A stretch of DNA of 64,000 nt from CAZMGY01 sp964565945 [NCBI: uncultured bacterium] (GTDB lineage Bacteria; GCA-001730085). Location of the stretch: the NCBI GenBank assembly GCA_964565945.1, contig CAZMGY010000030.1, forward strand, positions 1 to 64,000, read 5' to 3'. Below, piece after piece: positions 46,901 to 51,953 of this stretch. The position numbers and the translations under genes were made by a program. Under the pieces are notes generated by a model, which worked only from the letters and a program-made list of their open reading frames with translations, did not search any database and was not told the DNA's origin. Numbering within the stretch: position 1 is the first letter of the stretch; the number at the start of each line of letters is the position of its first letter.

Positions 46901-47781
46901 TCCGTTTCACTATCGATCGAAATGCTGAAGGAGTTATAGCAACATATCCTGCAGCCCAACAAGCCTTGCAAGGCACCTATCGCAAGGTCACAAGCATCAA
47001 TGGTCAAAGCACCTCAGGCCTAACTCATTCCGAAACACTCGCTCTGATTCGTCAATACCCCCAAAATTTACGCTTCACCTTAGAACCCGTTACGGCTCAG
47101 GGATTCACTCTAGCTCCCGCCAAAGTGGCTGAAAGTGCTCGGAGGTATCAGCCCAATATCCTAAAGATTCCAGTTCACTTTCAAGCAACACTCGTTACGC
47201 AATCTGATTTTTTGGCCACACTGCCTATTACACCTTCTAAGGTGGCTTACATAACGGCTACGCCTCAGAAAGGTGCAGCACTCATGAGTAACAATGGACA
47301 AGATACTATTACCATAGCCACTAACACAGGTGAATTGTCTGATACTTCATTGGATGCGTGGTTTTACCACGAAATGCTTCAAATCGCATTGCGTAAAGAA
47401 TTTGAACAGGTCTATGACAAAGACACTCATCCAAATTTTGATCAGATGGTCGAGATAGCTAGTCTTTTGGCCTTGCGTCACGTGATTATCGCCACCAAAG
47501 GAATGGGCATCGACTTTTGGAATAAAACGCTTGTTCCCGAAATGAGAGTCTATTTTGAGAATCGATTGGAACACAACCTGGAATTCGCTTGGACATTAAC
47601 CGACCTCCTCAAGGTCTTGGGCAATCCAGCATACCATACGCAATGGAATTCACTATCCTTGGATCCAAGATCTAAAAAAGGAGATCTGTTCACGCAAATC
47701 AAAGGTCTTACATTTGCTGATGAAAGTATTAAGCAATTGGTCAATCCAGCCACCATTAAGCTCCTACAACAAAATGCTTAA
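34978..47781 (+). CDS. Giant exported protein with about eight PDZ-like domains (4267 aa)
   Basis: One intact 12.8-kb frame. A signal peptide (hydrophobic ISLVTLSLFILTDFVFA) should be cleaved after residue 32. Most of the chain is Gln-, Lys- and Leu-rich helix. Embedded are PDZ-like modules, each with the strand-loop pattern ending in an ING/GDKL-type turn, at about residues 1641-1718, 1805-1905, 1918-2025, 2051-2145, 2748-2841 (clearest, VEPGSEAANAGILPGS), 2851-2935, 3858-3945 and 3958-4038 (VTSINGQSTSGLTHSE). The last 150 residues form a separate domain with WFYHEMLQIAL at 4129, recalling a zinc-peptidase HExxH but lacking the second His. No membrane anchor is seen at the C-terminus. An ATG at 34987 is an equally possible start. 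Function unknown; a surface or secreted scaffold is an inference. Confidence 0.85.
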   Translation: MYCMRFERSPLSNKFISLVTLSLFILTDFVFALSPESQLNNSRFREFMKRQLGPSDTGVTTTNLHPPAPNINNNRLQQTSIELQHPSHHERSDIQTVAALLDFFQEQNPDWNTFVDRWNGDQGSKDFKDLSAHNPTTLTQNPFNPRNPKFRDMTKMRKILFGKRDSDFTSPTAGPTYNLTAPNITFTHTVNEQLVGGNINIQDLNFRYSIQGDPNVHSTPLTVIRVSNERASDLAQFLTQLDSTRSSHNRAIQYDKKGRTGLHAFVEGNETFIVIRRSLRTASWLDLFGMPSQAPQGTNNTHPYHQVQLLKRRNTRMRIENEQLAYGDMAHHTLLQQTSSVKQARNILKSTGVFIDQRFSASMDVLGLQRLQDPYQVSFQGQTLKLDPSRPTQSLLDQYQAHLDGHLEKLLKEQTQREETFLNLKPSPLEIDPVQTLKMPYVRHKLTTFYAQLTNPQEQLHNQTKQHVDSLVRDRIQTIIQTDYSALDKFPTVEVWQHRQQTLNSLHQQLRPFMENFKTFLQHSRALGNAFRTELQQDVASIDETLLKGFTLTNDIDKFIIALLTNPNGIQHKIQAMAQRNPALEELQIFFSTTYFPHKHSAINKLERTLDRYGNVQQRFLKQTHQEEQTVEHLKHHVQMLKTLLNVPSNQVLINVYLKPGLSIKDSIDSLTLTLDNLEIRQTQLKKLKQEPNSDYPTRTDIDFENLNNVIQLLNGQFLGLKQPHASKVQAQADQVKRVNYSKTKESYIDGNKLAIEAMEAYYDDLFAQNLQKKQKIWTVFSHWDNLRSPEFQQTFDQWSNSYQQLLTGETAQHKAKALMKAVIVLHEAVQLIRQVDAPYLSREFHHVSPALEALYQTFANNSIPWQAKAAWQTLVQNQYISPLSQHQQSTFMEKVRKISTAHSTELLQFEFRELYKSLRNSLEADYGNLPHLKQALQEVLDQPSVERDQPITLDIDKPLVAIHQPDDKLLMVPSASLPAFYRQSRPLPMVQLARSGKLGHHPVVSQQTQQHRQRQITKSYHPQTQKFQQTTSIRPGFQLNPTTSQFEPQLVQNRPLVQPLSSQNQGPDYEQLIQDEFKKRARVHTKQQQPQANFPQSLRTNAQEDRFVSITAFDNFTKLDSQHQDTIQEQDAAPRNKKRMQEIYQERSQKSFHRAIISQLRPQDDPKDMHTGRKSFANQAMKLIDQVQVLIPTTEKSKGSSSDTFSLWDQFQQNFKTHMSANPLDTATQTLFLKHQSNWTERLEAIKKATRQIQKNSDRPRFLGSSETTLRQQFQEQEQHLEDIRREMITEATRLEEAVEGTRYRPDSFKTYNTLLSEVSLLSATDFPNHIKRLQAKIHLRLQSPQSIRQDVLNLLEAIRSTDNQELIREAYTIASHVLKGPHFPDFTLLPNISVDSNAIRPLLVQAQDLQQREKQVKANDMKEQNAIAAELKNLKTAITTPALLAELYECMVKEVAAQLAQIVSTGQIPDHTAEIAKRRQAMDEQKKILEEKINQKNLPKNYLFLTHFGPMTIQQINVALNSAYSWSTPIMLAFLIELNSAVTQSFPNRLQRYQRLKESIRRDLWSEVSWTSTALKQEVSLETLDQTLKDLTTPLQVYQTQVLLQEAMQAIHEYYTNRQSIESQRDHTGHLQHLQRMKNFTNDIHFGMKLRIINNKVYVVDVLPGTASAGNSIPLYSQITKVVGFFRNITEPTDILAKLQNQATLSVTIHYQPSLSSILNSEVQSVHYQPTLGLAGFTTQVVEHQTVEIPFDIYERKYKAEMQHLQLNASTEVVYSSSNNLDTDSISEATYNALPAKLQKNYKKMIIFPAKVRNLPNVGKLPMDAVDYLQSRYRVVVTNITDPKLTSELPLNAAITAVRIKGQLYPIHKTSPREALALQARINSAFANGTPMTIYFNTSEKTKYTVSPFESEVHSFTVKRENAKAPISIMTAPTITNIEVTKNGTFYTFTHVVTEVSPNSPFYGSLFPGDKLVAINGSQDSFRQKVKQGEDAKESKKRQCEITFPKALTVSKTLTLSVARRQNYTKQELENNKSQPYVETSVIGSREADQAPKGFTGVRFQIGRIIDVTLVRHIMKSLQPLKLATGEIVLEAQRPIPALHMARGDRLVSIGQLKITHPRYLISSLFDFGHSLSRPIVIHRQTRRGKQVTAPSLQAQLEALAEQLIPTEHPAYLHNIRTTLGFTSKKIAEGLLGSIQDHFHHLAEDIQTEKHDNYTQLLAKWRNTWTLLKDEYQLANPNSDNWHTKLKNLFVDMLSFQHQLSALRWSQKIPVTFQSDTLGQPFAVTQNFNASQLPKALKDSYGVSFENNQVIVHPWAQVSYPLASNEVVAELRPSRNPQNYILVMQSPSGSQRNLLLEKLSRQPLLASNQAVHAKFNAQVGRSYDNSFSDQEMLHKTYEAQKTLIHCVKEMIISDQIFDKPHATELESLLRQIETTNMNPHDLHALKLFQSNFQKIIKSLKDTATHEKEFTISQNLSRVQHDIDAVFLKLQTIKQTSLSRYDRPIFGDSGILRQLHIINEHLRSIENPQIQAERKHLLRQIHDYWIFGGIQFYKTSHSNPQGESHRPISLSTAILEFAKENTLTDESMIQVALKKDPSTTFTTDPSIQKIYLNSANTFAFIQHMLTGVYQNFLDLDQRAKIYQETSTFTPYAFEEEFQTKMEIILKKLVNHQIFERIFPQQPFATPWYSTNTVDQAMKMLRNLRYFPSPQTLVLAESMQEEILAQFNRASHLERRIVANDFKNNVTQMTLTGPSSLKKLGISITTLSYQSNKKRARYVHHVTHVEPGSEAANAGILPGSILLAVGDDYPYNKRPHDLQLLLSSLSGSTMIITSKPLSNAELIDSTPSSFDYTLKGEPQVLHNLGITVSEVLGDTGLWVSDVKATSPWKDFLPEKRLISHLQIGTNKNTKQTVTLAKLRSKTPWSLYITPDIESESVFVLGPSIQVRPSYNSSFDRVESSYSSSSDHVEFSPSSPSDSRSVQVQPNTKQNVLKQRTAPHINLEKNSSQLTFEDQFRDIVTQNLPPISDDLIRLFLNKHIRYTDEPHQVVPHRNNPAREPAILIDGLLAEMVYLVKKLGTQSNQQNILKDLDSKLTKPKQELREVGLGKDLWMPVMQIFQIAWQYLNQAYEENPHSLSSDEQFLRTILNNHLQRTFPELHLSQPLPITEQTATIFLGYGNFYARTQNNPQAQKKFDHMLYAIMPGLANQITQTIAQYQSQIEIIFASDSTNTPILEEEKNKLKQQFIQEGFKAGQNFKRDLLQQVQKHNIKPLTQDLLNLLMNNLKELLVDAQPTAFKQKQQIIDQINALQPPVTMQAGNTLHTDERFSPYLQKGQIPRMIHPKAWLELAQKYTPIRQQLLQNISETKQQATLPKGLEERVRVVKLQLSIDILLAQANLIREGISSSYIGKMIKDGAVGVDKGYSDWFRQLDAQGNLISNALEVEKKAHFRAQANALADQITTANTTALLKPLYQKTLILWLEHLNFLSSPQGVAHFLMNYNAAVQTSADDIEKIANQKIQTTLKQQRLKIMTTGDQRVQTLKHSLEIFRKDVSLLIKRLQNQDLSTEDSHTSALMIASKWKEFHETNLLGNSTFHLRNEISSASIKHQVAVNGQTMSWETRQESYLKLLNPLQRANASFKKALPKIKAAQSHQEFSNAVRGLLSQINNNQLSSKNQKVWAQFIAFREQESIQTTLNLAGQATEHTKFTTQNILIDTNAVHIQVRRPNKTQLNGFYVDNPQVVTITPLNGQELPPLLQQLITQPITIELNDPSPLPPGFLSFKTMSENEINDFLSQARENPISVLFRLYKSSQPLDEEEPFVEQHHSSQSSFNSDTSHPLPAYLETRKSFEHHLTQVDGSHTFSIKGDPTLDWDKMFTDNESYVFGKDPGLTNEWNTQVHFGDKLVQIVDLNGQVIFNAEDSARPDRKEVLQYLRAPSNQAVIRRQGQESFTLNKKSDQKWGIVFNGGFNLNSAGIRFTIDRNAEGVIATYPAAQQALQGTYRKVTSINGQSTSGLTHSETLALIRQYPQNLRFTLEPVTAQGFTLAPAKVAESARRYQPNILKIPVHFQATLVTQSDFLATLPITPSKVAYITATPQKGAALMSNNGQDTITIATNTGELSDTSLDAWFYHEMLQIALRKEFEQVYDKDTHPNFDQMVEIASLLALRHVIIATKGMGIDFWNKTLVPEMRVYFENRLEHNLEFAWTLTDLLKVLGNPAYHTQWNSLSLDPRSKKGDLFTQIKGLTFADESIKQLVNPATIKLLQQNA
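43822..43908 (+). repeat. Imperfect 33-bp tandem repeat inside the giant gene
   Basis: Two full 33-bp units (43822-43854 and 43855-43887) and a partial third encode SYNSSFDRVES, SYSSSSDHVEF and SPSSPSD. It is a Ser-rich linker just after the sixth PDZ-like domain. Confidence 0.7.
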
Positions 47782-47845
47782 AATGTTTATGGGTCATCCC
47801 CTAGTTAAATTATAGAATATTGAATAAATAAAAAAAACACTTTAA

Positions 47846-47875
47846 TTGCACCTTTCCCTCCTCAAATGCTATACC
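47846..47875 (+). promoter_or_regulatory. Extended -10 promoter of the rhodanese/dikinase-like gene
   Basis: TTGCAC (47846-47851), 18-bp spacer and TATACC (47870-47875) preceded by TGC, making an extended -10. It lies in the 119-bp gap after the giant gene, so the second gene can be transcribed on its own. Confidence 0.5.
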
Positions 47876-47900
47876 TAAACATGTGTGACGAGGGAAAATT

Positions 47901-50900
47901 ATGTTTTATAACTTTAAATTGCCGTTAACCATTCTTATTTGGAGTATTCAGGCTCCTCTCTGGGCTTTGCCGCCCATCGAAATACTTCCCATGCTGGGAG
48001 CGGGCTTTATTTTTCCCATTCTGCTTACACTCCTTCTGGGACATACCCTTTTCAAAGTTCTCGAACTAAGCTCTTATGTACAATCTTGGATCAATCGCCT
48101 CAAGGCTTGGCAGTTGATCCTTATTATGGTTTTCACCTTTCTGGCAGTAGGCACAGGGTTTAACCTCCTCAACAACTCTCATCACACTTATAGCCTATCT
48201 GTGGCCACACTGCACCAAACCCTTTCATCGACCCCAAATCAAATACTCATCATCGATTTACGGACCGACACCTCGCATCGCCGATCTCACCTGACACGTT
48301 CAATATCACACCCCATGAAAAGTGTTCAAGACATCGTCAATAAACTTAGTCAATTGTCCCCAGATCAAGCCAACAGACCAAAGATTGTTCTCGCTTGCCA
48401 TCGGGGCGAACGTTCTTCATCGCTGGTCGAAAGCATTCGCAAAGGGCGTTTTGACGAACTTTCTCACCTGCCTAGGCAACATATCTATTATCTGCACGGC
48501 GGCCACCACACAATGAAAGCTCGTTACCCTCATCATTTTGTATCTCAAGCTCCTCCTTCCAATCTGCAGGCCTTGTTGAAACCTTGGATGACATTGGTAG
48601 GTGGGCGAAAACAAATGCTCTATCTATTTTTTGCCAGCCATGCCTTATTTTTTTTCGTTTTTCGTTGGCATAGCCTTAAGCGAACACTCAACCCAATGCA
48701 TCTCCAACGCAATCCTTGGCTGTATCGCCTCTCGTTCGTTCACCTCACAATTGCATGGCTCCTGTTCGAAGAAACATCTCTCGTATCCGACGGGCGCTAC
48801 ATCCCATGGACTCTCAACCTGGTTTTTCTAAGTTTTGCCTACTTCAGCAGCATCATGCCCTCCGACAAACGCCAACAAATCGTTCACACCCTATGGCATC
48901 AAATCTTGGGCCAACACACAAGCACCCCTTCCGTAGACAAAGTTTTTCATCCGATTCTCTTCTTAGGTCTCTTGCTTCACTGGGGCATTATATTACAAGA
49001 TTTTGTCATCTACACAAGCCTATGGCTCGGCTTTCTATGGATCTGTGACCTTAGCCTTGCTTTTTTCGGATCTTACCAGTTACGCCGTCACCAACAACCC
49101 CACGGTCTCGTCCTAAGCTGGATTGGTTTTAAAACATCTCTAAGCAAAAGCCCCGCTGGCCCGACAATACTTAAGCTATATGTCGCTAATGCACCGGGTT
49201 GTTTTGAACTTCACAACACCAACCAAACTTTGTTGATCGGGCTTTTTTCAGGACAGATGCAACAAAAATGCCCTACCCCATCTTTAAATATCTCTAAGTT
49301 CGTGCAAACGGCTCAGGAAATTCGAGCCACATTTCCAAGCGATTCTATCCAACTTCAACTGAACGACCATCACGCCATTGTAGCGATTGAAATCCTAGCC
49401 CCCGATCGAGAAGCGCCATGGAACCTTTATCAACAATGGAGCACACTGCTTCCTTGGTTGCAACATTTCAAACCAAACGATGTGATTTGGCAACGCTATC
49501 AAGATGGGGCTATTCAACAACCTCTCAAACCTCTTGAGCAAGATATTTTACAAGAACGTTGGCGCCACCGTGGTGGTGCCCGTAGAGCCTTAAGCTTTTT
49601 AGGCTTTAGGCATCAACTCAATGAAACCCTCTTACCTCCTCTATGGCTATCATGGGGATCGCACCATTATCAGCTGCAAGTGCAACAGCTTCTTCAGCCC
49701 CAAGCCGTGTTGGGATTTAAAGCGTGGCAACATCTGCGATTTCATGCCAAAGTGCGTGCTTTCATTCAAACAGCTTGTCGTCATCTCTTAAGCACACAAA
49801 TAGCCCAACATCACCAACGGATCACTTGGATTCAGAACTTACTCACTCAATCGTCTCGACGAACTCCCCGTAGACTAATCAAAGTGCTCAAAAGTCTTGG
49901 ACAAGAGGCCGCTTTTTGGCCAGAGCTGACAAGTCAATTACATCTATGGGCGTGGAACCATCAAAACGACAACACCCATCATAAACCTTGGCCGCAGCAA
50001 ACTCCTCACACAAACCAACACTATCACTTTGATCTGTCTAACTCACAAACCCCTCAAGACCTATCCCTTGCCCAACGACACCTTTGGATCTGCGAACAAA
50101 TGAAACAGAACGCGCAAGACCACTTTTTAACCGAATGGCAGTGGGTCAATCAACTGCTTCAAACACAGGCCCCCTCATCTCTTTTGTTTTGCCGATTAAA
50201 GGAATGTCTCTCCTTACTTCAAAAACAGACACCCGATTCTTTAACCAAACGGATCCAAGAAAGGCAAAAGCTCTGGCAAGCTACATTACACCTCATCCTC
50301 CCAGAAACCCTTACGATCAAAACTATCGAAAAGGTACGCTGTAATGAAGCGTCGGAGCCAAAAATCCAATCGAAACAAAGCTCGTATCTGATTTGTATGC
50401 CCAACACACGTATTTGGGGACAGTGCCAAAGCCAAGCTTTTAATCCTAATAAAATCACAGTGACCCCTAACATCTCTCCCCATAAAGTCGCTTCCGACAC
50501 CATGCAAGGTTTAGTTCTCGAACAAGGTAGCCCTTTGTGTCACCAAGCTATTTTAGTGCGTGAACACAACCTGCCATCGCTGTTTCACGTATCACAAGCA
50601 ATTCAAGAGTATCCCGAAGACAGCTATATTCTTATCAACGATCAAGGCCTCATCAACAAACTTCCTCAACCAACATCCTATTGGACCTTCCTTAATCAAA
50701 CCACAGCAAGCCATGGACCCAAAGCTTATAACTTGGCACGTTGTGCCCAACACAATATACGAATTCCAAATGCCTACGTCATTCAATCGCTATTGCTAGA
50801 AGAGTGCATCTCTCTCAAAACTTGGGATCAACCTTGGATTCATCTTGCCCAACAGGCCCCGTCAGATTTACAAACCAACCAACTCCCTCCAGCCATTAAA

Positions 50901-51449
50901 ACAATTTTACACAATCTCTGGAACACGTTTACCTGCCCAGCCAGCGGGCTTTTGGTGCGTTCTTCGGCTCACAACGAAGACAGCCAACAGCACTCAATGG
51001 CGGGACAATATACATCCATTGGCCCTATTATTAACAAAGAAGAATTTGAGCGAGCCGTTACCCAATGCTGGGCCGCAACCTGGACGCAAGGGCATCCAGA
51101 CTTGCCCAAACAAGAATGCCACATGAATTTGATTGTACAAGATTACATCGTAAGTTCATTAGGGGGCGTGATGTTCATCCACGACACCTCAGACAAACCT
51201 ATTCAAATCGATGTCTCTTCTCAAGGACCCGAAGGAACGGTGCAGGGACAAGATGTGGAACACCTAGAATACGACACAGCAACACACTACCAAGCTAGTT
51301 TGCTCTTAAGTGCCCAGCAACAAGACAAGCTCCTCAAACAAGCCAAAAATCTTCAAACAATTTTTAGGACCAACCTCGATATCGAATGGTTAATCCACAA
51401 TAATAACATTGTGATTCTGCAAGTTCGCCCCATCACGACGTCTTTTTAA
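47901..51449 (+). CDS. Membrane protein joining a rhodanese domain to a phosphohistidine/ATP-grasp dikinase module (1182 aa)
   Basis: Domains in order: two or three N-terminal membrane helices (about 5-88); a rhodanese domain (about 95-215) with ILIIDLRTD and the active loop CHRGERS (C166); about six more membrane helices (240-400); a long helical region without recognised family (about 400-830); a PEP-utilising phosphohistidine domain with GSPLCHQAILVREHNLPS (H881); and a C-terminal PEP-synthase-type ATP-binding domain (about 930-1182) with LLVRSSAHNED (R1020), AGQYTS, DIEWLI (D1160) and LQVRPI. The pyruvate/PEP barrel is missing, and the His domain precedes the ATP domain, an order known from glucan water dikinases. 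ATG 47901 has GAGGG at 7 nt. It is likely a membrane-bound phosphotransferase of unknown substrate. The neighbouring GH57 branching enzyme makes a glucan plausible. Confidence 0.75.
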   Translation: MFYNFKLPLTILIWSIQAPLWALPPIEILPMLGAGFIFPILLTLLLGHTLFKVLELSSYVQSWINRLKAWQLILIMVFTFLAVGTGFNLLNNSHHTYSLSVATLHQTLSSTPNQILIIDLRTDTSHRRSHLTRSISHPMKSVQDIVNKLSQLSPDQANRPKIVLACHRGERSSSLVESIRKGRFDELSHLPRQHIYYLHGGHHTMKARYPHHFVSQAPPSNLQALLKPWMTLVGGRKQMLYLFFASHALFFFVFRWHSLKRTLNPMHLQRNPWLYRLSFVHLTIAWLLFEETSLVSDGRYIPWTLNLVFLSFAYFSSIMPSDKRQQIVHTLWHQILGQHTSTPSVDKVFHPILFLGLLLHWGIILQDFVIYTSLWLGFLWICDLSLAFFGSYQLRRHQQPHGLVLSWIGFKTSLSKSPAGPTILKLYVANAPGCFELHNTNQTLLIGLFSGQMQQKCPTPSLNISKFVQTAQEIRATFPSDSIQLQLNDHHAIVAIEILAPDREAPWNLYQQWSTLLPWLQHFKPNDVIWQRYQDGAIQQPLKPLEQDILQERWRHRGGARRALSFLGFRHQLNETLLPPLWLSWGSHHYQLQVQQLLQPQAVLGFKAWQHLRFHAKVRAFIQTACRHLLSTQIAQHHQRITWIQNLLTQSSRRTPRRLIKVLKSLGQEAAFWPELTSQLHLWAWNHQNDNTHHKPWPQQTPHTNQHYHFDLSNSQTPQDLSLAQRHLWICEQMKQNAQDHFLTEWQWVNQLLQTQAPSSLLFCRLKECLSLLQKQTPDSLTKRIQERQKLWQATLHLILPETLTIKTIEKVRCNEASEPKIQSKQSSYLICMPNTRIWGQCQSQAFNPNKITVTPNISPHKVASDTMQGLVLEQGSPLCHQAILVREHNLPSLFHVSQAIQEYPEDSYILINDQGLINKLPQPTSYWTFLNQTTASHGPKAYNLARCAQHNIRIPNAYVIQSLLLEECISLKTWDQPWIHLAQQAPSDLQTNQLPPAIKTILHNLWNTFTCPASGLLVRSSAHNEDSQQHSMAGQYTSIGPIINKEEFERAVTQCWAATWTQGHPDLPKQECHMNLIVQDYIVSSLGGVMFIHDTSDKPIQIDVSSQGPEGTVQGQDVEHLEYDTATHYQASLLLSAQQQDKLLKQAKNLQTIFRTNLDIEWLIHNNNIVILQVRPITTSF

Positions 51450-51811
51450 ACAAAGAACGCTCTGGTGGTCTGTAATGAAATATCAAAAAGAAAATTAGCT
51501 AAAATCCACTTTTGGCCTTGTTTATAAGCCAAGAATCGCGCCGTTACATCCGTTTTTTCGTAGTTAAAAGTCAAGAAAATCAAATGAGCCGTTGGTGTAA
51601 TCACTTGAATGTCTTTGACTTTGTAACCAACAAACTTACCATGAGCATACTCAACCTGACGCAACAATTTGGCTTTGTCGTCTAAATCTGCATGGCCATC
51701 TTGCGCACTTCCACAAGCCCAAAAAGCTACTACCGTTGCTGCATCCTTTTCCAAATAAAGATCTAATCCTTCCACAAGAATTTCGGGAATATCTTTTTTA
51801 CTTTTAGCCAT
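51446..51811 (-). CDS. Small hypothetical protein, perhaps NTF2/SnoaL-like
   Basis: A 121-residue soluble protein. It begins with a Lys-rich tip and then reads as a helix (PEILVEGLDLYLEKDAATVV) followed by strands (HLIFLTFNYEKTDVTARFLA, then WILANFLFDIS). Helix first and a curved sheet after suggests an NTF2/SnoaL-type fold, but no family motif is recognised. ATG 51811 has AAAGG at 7 nt and its own promoter. The stop overlaps the converging dikinase-like gene's stop by 4 bp. Confidence 0.65.
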   Translation of the reverse strand: MAKSKKDIPEILVEGLDLYLEKDAATVVAFWACGSAQDGHADLDDKAKLLRQVEYAHGKFVGYKVKDIQVITPTAHLIFLTFNYEKTDVTARFLAYKQGQKWILANFLFDISLQTTRAFFV

Positions 51812-51841
51812 AAAAATACCTTTTGTGTATAAATATATTAT

Positions 51842-51863
51842 AAAAAGACCCTATAAGGATCTT
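51842..51863 (-). terminator. Possible terminator after the GH57 gene
   Basis: On the minus strand AAGATCC, loop TTATA, GGGTCTT (one G-T pair), then a short T tract. It lies about 90 bp past the GH57 stop and just downstream of the 121-aa gene's own promoter -10 box, so its role is ambiguous. Confidence 0.35.
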
Positions 51864-51892
51864 ATTATATCAAAAGCAATCTTTTTTTTCAA
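51864..51892 (-). promoter_or_regulatory. Promoter of the 121-aa gene
   Basis: On the minus strand TTGAAA (51887-51892), 17 bp, TATAAT (51864-51869), with TG one base before the -10. The leader is about 45 nt. Confidence 0.6.
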
Positions 51893-51953
51893 TTTTTTTA
51901 TTCTAAACAACCATTATTAACAAATAAATATATTTTAAATAAATTTAATACAA

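Noticed and set aside
34978-47781. Many shorter frames of 60-90 codons inside the giant gene and other large genes
   Set aside because: They lie antisense or out of frame to long, clearly coding frames, lack ribosome sites and show no family motifs.
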